Shown: in pieces, positions 54,003-63,272 of the stretch
Layout of the letters: every line of letters begins with the position of its first letter
Numbering within the stretch: the first letter of the stretch is position 1
NCBI RefSeq assembly: GCF_023824195.1
Contig: NZ_CP085442.1
Location: forward strand, 2,766,001-2,830,000
Length of the DNA: 64,000 nucleotides
Source of the DNA: Priestia megaterium
Lineage (GTDB): Bacteria; Bacillota; Bacilli; Bacillales; Bacillaceae_H
Direction of reading: 5' to 3'
Made by a program: the position numbers and the translations under genes
Notes under the pieces: generated by a model
What the model was told of the DNA's origin: nothing
The model's input: only the letters and a program-made list of their open reading frames with translations
Databases searched by the model: none

Positions 54003-54887
54003 TCAATATGGCTGCCACTGAAGCATTTTAGCTGCCTCAAACCTTTTTTCTACATTCGGCCAGTAAACTATTTTCCACCAATTGTCAACGTACGGATCAC
54101 GTTCATTTTTGTACTGCAAATAATACGCGTGTTCCCATACGTCTAATACGAGCAGCGGAATCGTATCCCACTGCGTGAGAAGCTGATGACGCTCCGCTTG
54201 CAGAACTTCAAGCTTGCGCGAACGCGGGGACCATACTAAAATTGCCCATCCGACACCTTCTACTTTTTTAGCCGCCTGAGAAAAGTGCATCATGAACTTT
54301 TCGTAGCTGCCAAAGTCTTTTTGAAGCTGCTGCAACAGCTGGCGTCTCGGTCTTCCTCCTCCTTCTGGACTCATAATTTCCCAAAAGATTGTATGCAAAT
54401 AATGACCGGAGCCATGAAAAGCAGCTTCCCGTTCCCAATGTTTTATGAGGTCAAAATTATTTGTGTTACGGGCTTGCTGCAGCATGAGCTCTGCTTTATT
54501 TAATCCATCTACATAGCTTTGATGATGCTTGCTGTGATGAAGACGCATAATTTCCCGGTTAATATACGGCTCAAGAGCTGAATAGCTATAGCCAAGCGGC
54601 GGCAGCTCGTGTCGTCCCGGCGCTATAGATTCCCGCTCCCTGCCATCATCTCCAAGTCGCTCCTTTAAAACTTTATCAATATGCCGCACTGCATTATTGA
54701 TTTCTTCTAACGTATATTCGTTAACATCTTCTTCACTTAAATATTCAAGAACGTCTTCTTGCGTGCGCGTGATATATGACGTTATATCTACTTCTGTAAT
54801 GGCTTCTTCAAATACAGGGTCACACACTTGTTCAAGCCAGGTCTGAACTTCCATCAAGTATCTTTTTCTCTCATCTTGATCGGCCAT
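54003..54887 (-). CDS. sodF: Fe/Mn superoxide dismutase with N-terminal extension (SodF-like)
   Basis: A 294-residue dismutase that converts superoxide to peroxide and oxygen. Residues 1 to about 92 are an extra acidic helical domain; the SOD core starts at ELPPLGYSYSALEPYINREI. All four metal ligands are present: His118 (RLHHSKHHQSY), His165 (GHYLHTIFW), Asp249 and His253 (LDVWEHAYYLQYK). This layout matches SodF of Bacilli, a second enzyme beside SodA. GGAGG lies before ATG 54887. Confidence 0.9.
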   Translation of the reverse strand: MADQDERKRYLMEVQTWLEQVCDPVFEEAITEVDITSYITRTQEDVLEYLSEEDVNEYTLEEINNAVRHIDKVLKERLGDDGRERESIAPGRHELPPLGYSYSALEPYINREIMRLHHSKHHQSYVDGLNKAELMLQQARNTNNFDLIKHWEREAAFHGSGHYLHTIFWEIMSPEGGGRPRRQLLQQLQKDFGSYEKFMMHFSQAAKKVEGVGWAILVWSPRSRKLEVLQAERHQLLTQWDTIPLLVLDVWEHAYYLQYKNERDPYVDNWWKIVYWPNVEKRFEAAKMLQWQPY

Positions 54888-55027
54888 ACTTCCCCTCCTT
54901 ACACCTCATCTTCACTATCATATTCAAAAAAAAAAGCAACATAACTGCCTACTTGTATCTATTGAGTTAGAAAATTCGACATAAAAAAGGCAAGGGTTCC
55001 TTTGCACTTGAACTCTTGCCTTTTTTC

Positions 55028-55858
55028 TTATATATTCTTTGCCATATTCACATAATCAATCGTTTCTTGCTTACTAACAGCCGCGTGCTTCAGCTTTGGA
55101 TTGTAATAAAGGTCCACTTTTATATTATTGATTTCACAGCCGTCTGGCATATGCTGCAAATCCGTTAAAAATGGAAGCAAGTGATTGTTCATATCATATT
55201 CAAACGCCCCGTTTTGCAAATAATATATCTTTGGCACATAGTTAATATGGCGAAAAAACTTCACTACGTTGATTCGCTCACCGTATGAGGCTATCACTTC
55301 CTCTTCTGTCAGGTTGGGATAAGATAAATTAAACACTTGCCGAACCGGCGTTTTCAGCCACTTGGTCAAGCAGGTCTGCGGATTATTGACAAGCGCTTTT
55401 GCTCCTTTTACGTACCCCGCCAAAAACATCGACATAAAGCCGCCGCCTGAAGATCCGTAAAACAGCACGTTAGACGAATTCACCTGCGCTTTTTTCATGA
55501 ATTTTTCAATTAAAACGGCAATGTCTTTTAAATAAAAACGATCGCTCGTCCCTTGTCCCCATGCAAGCGACACTTTTCCTAAATAAAGAGTAGGATCGTT
55601 ATAATAAATAATGGAATCTTCGAATTCATTCATCCACGAATGCCGCTGAAAATATGGAGGTCCTGCCGGCATTTCCTGACTTGCTCCTCCGCCTGAACCA
55701 AACACAAGCAAATGAGAAGACTCTCTTTTCAGCCTTATTAAAAACTCAAACAGCACTCCGTTCCACTCGACTTCTACTAAAACCGGCTTGTCAAACGGCA
55801 GCTGAAGTTCATCTAGCTTCTCGTACGTACTATTTATTTTTTCATATTGATCAAGCAA
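55028..55858 (-). CDS. Alpha/beta-hydrolase-fold protein
   Basis: A 276-residue cytosolic protein. LLVFGSGGGASQE forms an oxyanion-like loop, and VLFYGSSGGGFMSMFLAGYV carries the nucleophile-elbow motif GxSxG. NNPQTCLTKWLKT follows. A C-terminal LKHAAVSK may supply the His. The substrate is unknown; similar proteins occur near glycan genes. The start is uncertain: TTG 55858 is the only in-frame candidate near a weak AAGGAAAG site. Confidence 0.65.
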   Translation of the reverse strand: MLDQYEKINSTYEKLDELQLPFDKPVLVEVEWNGVLFEFLIRLKRESSHLLVFGSGGGASQEMPAGPPYFQRHSWMNEFEDSIIYYNDPTLYLGKVSLAWGQGTSDRFYLKDIAVLIEKFMKKAQVNSSNVLFYGSSGGGFMSMFLAGYVKGAKALVNNPQTCLTKWLKTPVRQVFNLSYPNLTEEEVIASYGERINVVKFFRHINYVPKIYYLQNGAFEYDMNNHLLPFLTDLQHMPDGCEINNIKVDLYYNPKLKHAAVSKQETIDYVNMAKNI

Positions 55859-56086
55859 CAGCTCTGCAACTCACTTTCCTTAAAATGATCTGTCGTATGT
55901 TCCTGACATTGATCATGGTTCTGTGAAAAAAACCTGTTACAGTATATGAAAACCAGCGGGCAAATGATTGTACACTTTATCCAAAAGAGGCGGTTACCTA
56001 CATCTTCCTAGGCTTCTGTCACGAAATAAAACTCTCTACATACAATACAGCATCATGAAAAATTCAAGGATAGGAGCTGAAGACCC

Positions 56087-56752
56087 TTGTCAACGTCCTA
56101 TATGGATTACAATAATCCGAACGTACAATACTTTTCTGATGTGAATAAAAATAGACTCAATACGCGCAATGGCGAAAACTATATTAACCGGCTAGGAAGA
56201 GATGTGCTAAATACCCTTGGAAACGTATCGTTACTCGATATTTACTTAAGCGAAAGCCGCGTGGTCGAACCGCACTATCATCAAAATGCCGCTGAGCTTG
56301 TCTACTGCATTTCGGGCTCAGCTGTCGTTTCATTAATCAATCCGTTTAACAATGAAGTGACAAACATTCCGATTGTTCCCGGTCAAGTAGCCAATATCCC
56401 TCAAGGCTGGTGGCATTGGGAAATCGCTTCTGAAGACAATACCCATTTACTCGCCATTTTTGACGCTCCGTACCCGGAATACATTTTTGGATCAGATATT
56501 TTAAATAAGACGCCTATTGAAGTACTTGCTCACACATACTGCTTAGATCCGGAGCAACTAAAGAAAACGCTGGCTCCGTTAAAAAATCAAACCATCGTAA
56601 TTGGACCAACGGACGAATGCGGAGAAAAAGAACATTATAAAAAGAAAAAACAAGCAGGCCCCGTTCACCACCAGACGCCTCATTATACGTATCCTCCTCC
56701 TCAGAATTCTTATTATCATTCTCAAAATCCTTATCACTATCGATATTGGTAG
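56087..56752 (+). CDS. Cupin-domain protein with His/Tyr-rich tail
   Basis: A 221-residue cupin of the germin-like type. Motif 1 is HYHQNAAELVYCISGSAVVS and motif 2 is PGQVANIPQGWWHWEIA, giving His and Glu metal ligands. The last 40 residues are rich in His, Tyr, Pro and Gln (HHQTPHYTYPPP, then SYYHSQNPYHYRYW), a composition common in spore coat proteins. Start TTG 56087 or ATG 56102. Enzyme or structural coat role cannot be separated. Confidence 0.75.
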   Translation: MSTSYMDYNNPNVQYFSDVNKNRLNTRNGENYINRLGRDVLNTLGNVSLLDIYLSESRVVEPHYHQNAAELVYCISGSAVVSLINPFNNEVTNIPIVPGQVANIPQGWWHWEIASEDNTHLLAIFDAPYPEYIFGSDILNKTPIEVLAHTYCLDPEQLKKTLAPLKNQTIVIGPTDECGEKEHYKKKKQAGPVHHQTPHYTYPPPQNSYYHSQNPYHYRYW

Positions 56753-56756
56753 AGAC

Positions 56757-56790
56757 AAAAAACCCCGCTGCCGATGCAACGGGGTTTTTA
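56757..56790. terminator. Bidirectional terminator
   Basis: AAAAACCCCG / CGGGGTTTTT stem between convergent genes. Confidence 0.9.
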
Positions 56791-56804
56791 ACGAATACAT
56801 AACG

Positions 56805-57047
56805 TTATTGTTCTTCTATATACGTGCTATGAAAGGCTGCTTCAATATATGCAACTTGGAAATGATAATGTCCAATTAAATATTTCACAATGTCCACTTG
56901 GTCGATTTTGCCGGGCTTATCGATCATCGCTTCTTTTACCATTTCTTCAAATGCCCCTTGATCAAACTGTTCTTCATGGATAACAATTGTCTCAGAGTAC
57001 GTTTCGTCTTGTCCTTCTGAAATGCGATAGTAATACAATTTTTTCAC
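56805..57047 (-). CDS. Hypothetical small acidic protein (80 residues)
   Basis: MKKLYYYRISEGQDETYSET, then an acidic helix and a strand-helix end (YHFQVAYIEAAFHSTYIEE). No family recognised. The good composition and a terminator after it support a real gene. Confidence 0.65.
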   Translation of the reverse strand: MKKLYYYRISEGQDETYSETIVIHEEQFDQGAFEEMVKEAMIDKPGKIDQVDIVKYLIGHYHFQVAYIEAAFHSTYIEEQ

Positions 57048-57102
57048 CTCGATTTGTCTTAAGTGTATGTATACCCTTAACTGATAATTTTAAAACATTT
57101 TT

Positions 57103-57687
57103 TCAGCGTTCTTTTTCCGCTGTACGATATGCTGCGGCTTTTGCTTTTACAAGCAGCCTTGTAACCCAGTACGCCACTAGCGTTATTCCTATATCAATAA
57201 GGAAAATATAAAACAAACTCATTCCTTTTCTTGAATCAATAAATTTAAAATGATGTTCAAGAGGCGCCAGTCCAAACGAAAAAACAGCGCTCAACAGGAT
57301 TGTATATAGATAAAAATTCTTTTGATGATTTGTACAATATTGATAAAGCAGCAGAAATCCTACCGGCAAAATAGATGCCGTAATGTTCGTTGCGTTCGGA
57401 AGCAGAGGCGTTAAGAAAAACGTGTGCGTTAAATGACCGCTTCGTCCAAGTGCAATATCAATATATGCCCAAAGCATATGCACCGTGTAACCAAAGAAAA
57501 ACACCTCAAAGATCCTCGTCCGGTCTACGGTAAAATACAACAACACAAGAGGAAGAACGAGCGAAGCAAGCACCACCCAAAACTGCCAGTTTCCAAAATC
57601 TGAATACTGATGCCAATACGACGATAGTAACTCCTGCAGCTTATCGCTTTGTTCATGTATGTTTCCCCAGTATTGTTTATAGCTCAC
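57103..57687 (-). CDS. Integral membrane protein (CBO0543-like)
   Basis: A 194-residue protein with about five or six hydrophobic helices (WQFWVVLASLVLPLVLLYFT, VFFFGYTVHMLWAYIDIALG, ASILPVGFLLLYQYC, NFYLYTILLSAVFSFGLAPL, SLFYIFLIDIGITLVAYWVT). The layout resembles the CBO0543 family of small Firmicutes membrane proteins; the function is unknown. A basic C-terminal tail faces the cytosol. Confidence 0.75.
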   Translation of the reverse strand: MSYKQYWGNIHEQSDKLQELLSSYWHQYSDFGNWQFWVVLASLVLPLVLLYFTVDRTRIFEVFFFGYTVHMLWAYIDIALGRSGHLTHTFFLTPLLPNATNITASILPVGFLLLYQYCTNHQKNFYLYTILLSAVFSFGLAPLEHHFKFIDSRKGMSLFYIFLIDIGITLVAYWVTRLLVKAKAAAYRTAEKER

Positions 57688-57918
57688 TGAAGTACCCTCC
57701 TATATAGAATCTCTGCTTATGTATGCTCTAACAAGTAAGTTTCTATACAAAAAGATTATAGATACATCATTTCTTAGTACAATAAAAAAGGGAATTAATA
57801 ATAACTGCTTTGTCCTAACATAATAGCTATACATGATACTTGTTTTTGTCAATCAACTAATACTTTTCTTAGGCATATGTAAAACATTTTCCTTCTCTTT
57901 TTAGTTTTTTCTTATCCA

Positions 57919-58091
57919 TTATGTATGTCTACGATTGCCAAAACGTATTTTCCTCGTAATAAAACTTACAATCACTACGAAAATAATAGATCGGACAATA
58001 GCAGGATAACGGCAAATCCACTAATGTCTGGTCCCCAGTCTCCAAAGATAAGCCCACCTAACCATGCACCAATAAAACCAGCAATAATATA
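57919..58091 (-). pseudogene. GlsB/YeaQ/YmgE-type stress membrane protein remnant
   Basis: The minus strand reads IAGFIGAWLGGLIFGDWGPD and ISGFAVI, then needs a one-base shift to continue PAIVRSIIFVVIVSFITRKI. Together they match the C-terminal two thirds of YeaQ/YmgE (transglycosylase-associated) proteins. The first 30 or so residues and the start codon are missing. The gap 57688-57918 holds only A/T-rich DNA. Confidence 0.7.
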
Positions 58092-58179
58092 ACACTATGC
58101 TTATTTTGATTATTAAATTATTGCCTGTATTTTTTTTGAAAATAATTGGAATGCTAAAGTTATACGACTACTACAAGGA

Positions 58180-58730
58180 GTGAAAACAAGAGAAAGAAAA
58201 GAAAATATTTATTAGGTCTCCTATCAACGATTTTATCTGTAGGATTCCTTTTTGGATGCAATGATAAAAAGGATGAAGCTGAACCCGATCCAACTGAAGA
58301 ACCTTCTGAACAACGTGCAGAGAATGCCCGTAACAACAATGGGCCATGAAATGTTGGATTTGAACCTAATGAGGAGAATAATGATAAAAACCAAACAAAA
58401 TTAGAAGTAGCTGATGAGGCTGCAAATCGCATTGCCAAATTAGACGAAGTAGACAGCGCAAACGTAATCGTAACAAACCGGAATGCCTATGTTGCAGTTG
58501 TTTTACAAGATGGAACAAATGGAAAGGTAACAGACCGTTTGGAAAAGAAGATTGCAGATCAAGTAAGGGCGACAGACTCGGATATTCAGGAGGTATATGT
58601 ATCAGCAAATCCTGATTTTGTGAACCGAATGAAAGATTATGAAAAAAGAATTAATGAAGGTGCTCCAGTAAAAGGATTATTTGAAGAGTTTACTGAAACA
58701 GTTCAAAGAGTATTTCCTAATGCTCGTTAA
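58180..58730 (+). pseudogene. YhcN/YlaJ-family sporulation lipoprotein, broken twice
   Basis: The frame encodes a lipoprotein signal (GLLSTILSVGFLFGC), an acidic linker, and a YhcN/YlaJ domain (VADEAANRIAKLDEVDSANV, VTNRNAYVAVVL, EEFTETVQRVFPNAR). The start GTG 58180, with AAGGAG upstream, is one base out of frame with the body, and a TGA at 58347-58349 interrupts the linker. Downstream restart at an internal codon would give a protein without lipid anchor. Probably a decayed spore or germination gene. Confidence 0.78.
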
Positions 58731-58777
58731 ATAAGAGCGATTGAGCGCAGCAAGTTAATCTACTATGTTCCAGCAAA

Positions 58778-58808
58778 GAGAAACCTCCTTATAAATTAAG
58801 GAGGTTTC
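58778..58808 (+). terminator. Terminator after YhcN-type pseudogene
   Basis: GAAACCTCCTT / AAGGAGGTTTC stem with an 8-base loop. Confidence 0.8.
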
Positions 58809-58961
58809 ATATGCGTTTATTTCTCAATTGAATGCCATATACATTATAATAATTATTTTACGTTCGACTTTTTTAGTTACCGTCACAGCAAAGTTAATAC
58901 AATATATTTCTCGTTCAGGAGGAAATATTGCATCTATCTAAAAAGTAAGGAGACAAGTTTT

Positions 58962-59477
58962 ATGGACTATAAAATGTTTAGAACAATCAATCAACTGGCT
59001 GGTCGTTATTCTACCATAGATATGCTGATGATATTGATTTCAAAAAAGGTTCGTTATGTATTTATGTTTGTATTGATTTTTATGTGGTTTCGAAACTATT
59101 CGCAAAAAAAAGTGACAATATATGCAGTAACATCTTCGGCCTTTACTTTATTTATTAACACGTTGATTAAATGTTTTTACTTTAAGCCTCGCCCATTTAT
59201 AAAACGCCGTGTCGGCATACTTATTCCTTCAAAAATGGATTCTTCATTTCTAAGCAAACATACGCTGCTTACTTTTGCGGTATCTACTTCTATCTTTCTT
59301 CATGAACGTGTGATCGGGTCAGTTATGTGGGGACTGGCTTTGTTAACGGGGTTCTCAAAGATTTGGGTCGGACATCATTATCCTTCTGATATCATCCGAA
59401 GTGCCTTTATTGGCAGTGTGACAAGCATCACCATTGACAAAACTGCACGTTTCTTTAATTCTTTTATTCGTCTATAA
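58962..59477 (+). CDS. PAP2-family phosphatase (undecaprenyl-diphosphatase-like)
   Basis: A 171-residue membrane phosphatase with five or six helices. The three PAP2 motifs are seen: KCFYFKPRPF, SFLSKHTLL (catalytic His) and FSKIWVGHHYPSD (second His). The family removes phosphate from undecaprenyl diphosphate to recycle the cell-wall lipid carrier, as BcrC does. In motif 3 the usual Ser-Arg is Ser-Lys, and the Gly after the Asp is Arg-Ser, so activity or substrate may differ. AAGGAG precedes ATG 58962. Confidence 0.8.
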   Translation: MDYKMFRTINQLAGRYSTIDMLMILISKKVRYVFMFVLIFMWFRNYSQKKVTIYAVTSSAFTLFINTLIKCFYFKPRPFIKRRVGILIPSKMDSSFLSKHTLLTFAVSTSIFLHERVIGSVMWGLALLTGFSKIWVGHHYPSDIIRSAFIGSVTSITIDKTARFFNSFIRL

Positions 59478-59630
59478 CTGACATAAGTATTAGTCTAAGA
59501 TTTTATAGTAAAAAAACAGAATATAGCTAGAGAAATTACACTGTAACATAAAAAGACTGGCTTTAAGTTTTTTGTTCTTCTTTTCAATTAGTCAGAATTG
59601 CCAATTTGTAAACTAAAAGATTTATAACCA

Positions 59631-59666
59631 AAAAGCCTTCACTCAAATGAGCGAGGGCTTCTCTTT
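59631..59666 (-). terminator. Probable terminator of the TOMM cluster
   Basis: AGCCTTC-ACTC / GAG-GAGGGCT imperfect stem with A and T runs about 70 bases after the SagB gene. The rest of 59478-59739 has no Cys/Ser/Thr-rich peptide frame. Confidence 0.6.
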
Positions 59667-59739
59667 TCTACCAGAAAACAGAACTGGATTCGTTAAATGG
59701 ACATTTTAGCCGTTGAAAATAGCTTCATTCCCTCCTTAC

Positions 59740-61308
59740 TTAGCTTTGCAAACTCCCCTTTAACCAAGGGCGAGGTCGGTAGGGGCCGGTCGGAATTTGG
59801 ATTAGACTGGTTTTTCCTTGTTGCTCCATTTTGTAGATCTCGTCACACAGGTTGGCATCAAATCCGAGTAGTGGGTGTCCTCCCATATCGATGGCCGACG
59901 CCGCTAACAGTAATCGTTGCACGAGCATACCTGCTTCCATTTGCTGAATACGATAGCCTCTGTATCCCAGTTCCGATATGAAGTGATCTTTATCCCCTGC
60001 CACATGAAAGCAGAATGGCACTTGGGATAAATTAACATTCCCTACAGGCATTCCATATTGCAAACTGAGTCGATGATCACCGAGATCTACCTGTCGTAAC
60101 GCATGATTAGCACTATCATAATGATAGGCTCCATCGGGAATACCTTCAATATTATTCAAACAGACATACAGTGAGACACGGGGCTCGTTCTTCTTATGTG
60201 CTTCATCCAGATCATTTCGATACAAGTACGCCGACGTTGCTTCCTGCAGTAAAGTGGCCAACTGCAATTGACTTACCTTTCCAAAAATGAAATCCATGTC
60301 CGGTGAAAATCTCTTTTGACAAACCGAAGCTAGATCATATGATAATCGCTTCATGTGAGGAAGAGTGACCACTTGACTCTTACAATTCACCTTCTCCCTC
60401 ACCTTTATTTGCCGAAACGATTGCTTTGATTCTAGCATGGACGCTTCATTCATCTTCTTTAACATCGGAAACGCTTTGATCCTCTGTGATCGGACGTAGT
60501 GATTATTTTGAATGACTGGCAACTCTCGACACAGTTCGATAGCAGAAACAGGCTCTTTCCCACCCCGATTAGTAAACCAACTTGTAGGTTCCACTGTTAG
60601 AGGGATAACTGCATATACACTCTCCTCTTCTTCGTTTAGTCCAAGCAGATGGTTGATCGCCCGATCTAGATATTGAAAGTACACCCCAGAAGCAAAACCA
60701 AACCGTTTTGCTACTTCCAGTAACTGTCCAATCAGCACGCCAGCATCTAGCCCTTGTAGACGATAAGCAAAGTTATTGTATTTATAGAAGTTTTTCCAAA
60801 ACATTGTCGACACAAAAAACGTACCAAAACAAGCGGACACATCACAGCGATTGCCAAGAGCCTGGGCTATATATGAATCGAAGTTACCTTCTCTCAACAG
60901 TACTAAGCGATGGTGTGCTACATCATAATGGTACATCCCAACCGGCAAATCCTCCGTCTTCAGATATACGTACAATTCGTTTGGGTACAACGCCCCGCCA
61001 GAAGGAACAAAACGCCGATACGACTGCATTAGTTCCGGCTCTTGATCTGTAGTAGAAAAGGCTGACTGGGAAATTTGAGTAAGACCAAATACATACCAGA
61101 GAAAATGACTCATTCTCTGAAGGTTAGGCTGTTCTGGCGCTGCCCATTGTTCAAGCGACAGCGGTACTTCCAGAGATAATGGGAAAACGGGCAAGTCACG
61201 GTAGAGCTTATACGGAAGCGGGGCATCTTCCCAATCCACTTCCCAGTCCGTTGGGCTTGCCTTATCAATGTCAAAATGCAGATTGTACAGAAATGTCTCG
61301 AGACCCAT
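59740..61308 (-). CDS. SagB/ThcOx-type TOMM dehydrogenase
   Basis: A 522-residue flavin enzyme that oxidises azolines to thiazoles and oxazoles in modified peptides. The N-terminal SagB domain has SGGALYPNELYVYLKT and YRLQGLDAGVLIGQLLEVAK (FMN-binding nitroreductase blocks). The C-terminal second nitroreductase-like half repeats them (YLYRNDLDEAHKK; YRGYRIQQMEAGMLVQRLLL). The tandem form is usual in Bacillus TOMM clusters. AGGAGGG precedes ATG 61308; it starts 23 bases after the YcaO stop, in one operon. By eye less A/T-rich than the flanking genes. Confidence 0.88.
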   Translation of the reverse strand: MGLETFLYNLHFDIDKASPTDWEVDWEDAPLPYKLYRDLPVFPLSLEVPLSLEQWAAPEQPNLQRMSHFLWYVFGLTQISQSAFSTTDQEPELMQSYRRFVPSGGALYPNELYVYLKTEDLPVGMYHYDVAHHRLVLLREGNFDSYIAQALGNRCDVSACFGTFFVSTMFWKNFYKYNNFAYRLQGLDAGVLIGQLLEVAKRFGFASGVYFQYLDRAINHLLGLNEEEESVYAVIPLTVEPTSWFTNRGGKEPVSAIELCRELPVIQNNHYVRSQRIKAFPMLKKMNEASMLESKQSFRQIKVREKVNCKSQVVTLPHMKRLSYDLASVCQKRFSPDMDFIFGKVSQLQLATLLQEATSAYLYRNDLDEAHKKNEPRVSLYVCLNNIEGIPDGAYHYDSANHALRQVDLGDHRLSLQYGMPVGNVNLSQVPFCFHVAGDKDHFISELGYRGYRIQQMEAGMLVQRLLLAASAIDMGGHPLLGFDANLCDEIYKMEQQGKTSLIQIPTGPYRPRPWLKGSLQS

Positions 61309-61331
61309 CCTCTTACCCTCCTAGTTACCGC

Positions 61332-63272
61332 TTATGGAAACGGATGCGGATGTGGATTAAGCTGTTCAAATGTCAGCGGTTTCTTTTTATATCCAAGTTC
61401 CATTGGTACCCGCAGCACTCTCTCCAGTCCTGTTACTCTCGTAAGGTGATGTCCGAATGTCATTGGCAACATTCCCGGAATCAGCACTTTAACACAATAC
61501 AGTCCGTTTCGTTTAGTTTCCGGTGTCGACTGATCCACCACAATCACATCGAGATTCAATCGACGAAACTTCTGAAGAATGTCCTGTAGATCATCAGTCA
61601 GATCTGCAGAATTCGATTTCCACTTGAATTCCTCAGCAAACGATCGCAATGGACGATTATCATCTAGCAAAAACTGTAGGCGCTCTTGCGCTTGCGGCAA
61701 ACCGTACAGCATGCCATGATCATCCATCTTCTGCACCAAGGAAGAATCTTGCAGCATTCGCACAAACTCCTCCTGGTTCGTCTCTAATTTCTCATCAAGC
61801 GTCAGCATCATGGCAGCCAGCTCGTGAATCGTGCTTTTTACCGCCCGTACTGGATCAAGATGAGCTCCAGCTGCACAGATGATATTCAAACCCTTTTTCT
61901 TTCTGTTTTTTGCCATCGCCCAAACGCTTGGAATTCCGTGCTCCATCGTCGAATTATAAAAGTGCAGATCATATCCCCCTATTGCCCGTACACGATCGAT
62001 CATCAGCTCTAATTCTTGATCGTTAGCGGAATAAGGGTCAAGACGCGGGAGAGGCAACTCTGCGTACCAAGTCATTAAGAACGAATCACGTTCTACCACT
62101 TCCAGAATACCGTAGAAAATGGCTTCTTCCAAACTTCCCCCTAATGCGCATCCGTTGGAAGTTTCATAGACAAACCCTTGGCCACATCCCAAACTGTAAT
62201 AGGCAAGCAACTCAGGAACCAAAATTGGACGTTCTTGCAAAAACGAATAGCCCCATACCCATTTTATCGGACGGTCAGGGTGAAACTGTTCAAATGGAAA
62301 ACCAGGCTCGGCATACCGTTCCTTCGCGTGCACTCCTACTTCAATAGGATTGATCGCTTGATCTTTCAGATTACGATAACTATCATATACGACGGTTCGT
62401 TTTCCACGAGGTGTCATACCGCAAGACCGTTCCAATCCCTCCAAAATAGCAGTTAACTCGCTTACCGCATATGAATGAGTCCGTCCTGCTACTCCTTCGT
62501 CTCCTGAGAATAACGGCAAATTTACAACTACATCAGCAAAAGGCGGGACAAGGTCATACATTTTTCCATTCAAAATGCCCATCCGTTGATCCAGATAGTC
62601 TTTAACCAGGACTTTATTTAGATCGTCCATCGAACGGCAGCGGTAACTATCAGTAATCTTTGGGCTTGATTTTAACGAAATTCTGGCCGCAGCTGGTGAA
62701 TCGTCAGGTAATTGGCTGCAACCAGGACATAATGGATCAGACAAAAAAGTATGCCATGAACTCTTTAATGTTTTCAGATTAATTAAACATACCTGTCCTT
62801 CCGAGTGCACCTCATCACCTTGCACGATCCTCTGTACCTCCCTCCCAAGCAGGCAGGCGATCTGCAAAAGCCCCAAGCTCGATGCCCACGCGTCACGCGT
62901 TACTCCTCCGTCCGCAGCCAGCTGCTGTTGCATTTCCCACATCTCTTTACGGTCACGTCCTGCCATGAGATGTCGTATGTCCGCACATCGGGAGCACCCT
63001 GGTGTATCCGAACCAACTAGCGGTCCGATCACGCCTTCTCCAAATGAAACGAAGCCTCGCAGCCATCGGATGCCGGTTGAACGCAACACCTCTTCTGCTT
63101 TTTGATGAAGAGAAGGATTCCAAGCATCATCCAACACTAAAACTAAATCAGCCGCTTCAGGTAATTCTGCCTCGAAATCAATATGACGAACTACCTGGTA
63201 TTGGTCTGACAATTGTTCATACACGTGGTCAGCTAGCATTCCTTCTCCAATAATCACTACGACTGCACTCAC
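61332..63272 (-). CDS. Fused TOMM cyclodehydratase (E1-like C domain + YcaO D domain)
   Basis: A 646-residue enzyme that cyclises Cys, Ser and Thr of a precursor peptide using ATP. The N-terminal third is the ThiF/E1-like leader-binding part (VVVIIGEGMLADHVYEQLSD) with two CxxC pairs for zinc (GCSRCADIR, LCPGCSQ). The rest is YcaO: AVSELTAILEGLERSCGM, CALGGSLEEAIFYGILEVVE and RDSFLMTWY are ATP-site motifs. It ends NPHPHPFP, the PxPxP tail required in characterised YcaO cyclodehydratases. The start is GTG 63272, overlapping the upstream stop (GTGA), with GAGGAGG upstream. Confidence 0.9.
   Translation of the reverse strand: MSAVVVIIGEGMLADHVYEQLSDQYQVVRHIDFEAELPEAADLVLVLDDAWNPSLHQKAEEVLRSTGIRWLRGFVSFGEGVIGPLVGSDTPGCSRCADIRHLMAGRDRKEMWEMQQQLAADGGVTRDAWASSLGLLQIACLLGREVQRIVQGDEVHSEGQVCLINLKTLKSSWHTFLSDPLCPGCSQLPDDSPAAARISLKSSPKITDSYRCRSMDDLNKVLVKDYLDQRMGILNGKMYDLVPPFADVVVNLPLFSGDEGVAGRTHSYAVSELTAILEGLERSCGMTPRGKRTVVYDSYRNLKDQAINPIEVGVHAKERYAEPGFPFEQFHPDRPIKWVWGYSFLQERPILVPELLAYYSLGCGQGFVYETSNGCALGGSLEEAIFYGILEVVERDSFLMTWYAELPLPRLDPYSANDQELELMIDRVRAIGGYDLHFYNSTMEHGIPSVWAMAKNRKKKGLNIICAAGAHLDPVRAVKSTIHELAAMMLTLDEKLETNQEEFVRMLQDSSLVQKMDDHGMLYGLPQAQERLQFLLDDNRPLRSFAEEFKWKSNSADLTDDLQDILQKFRRLNLDVIVVDQSTPETKRNGLYCVKVLIPGMLPMTFGHHLTRVTGLERVLRVPMELGYKKKPLTFEQLNPHPHPFP

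Noticed and set aside
59478..59739. Search for a TOMM precursor peptide downstream of SagB
   Set aside because: No frame rich in Cys, Ser, Thr and Gly with a ribosome site occurs on either strand.
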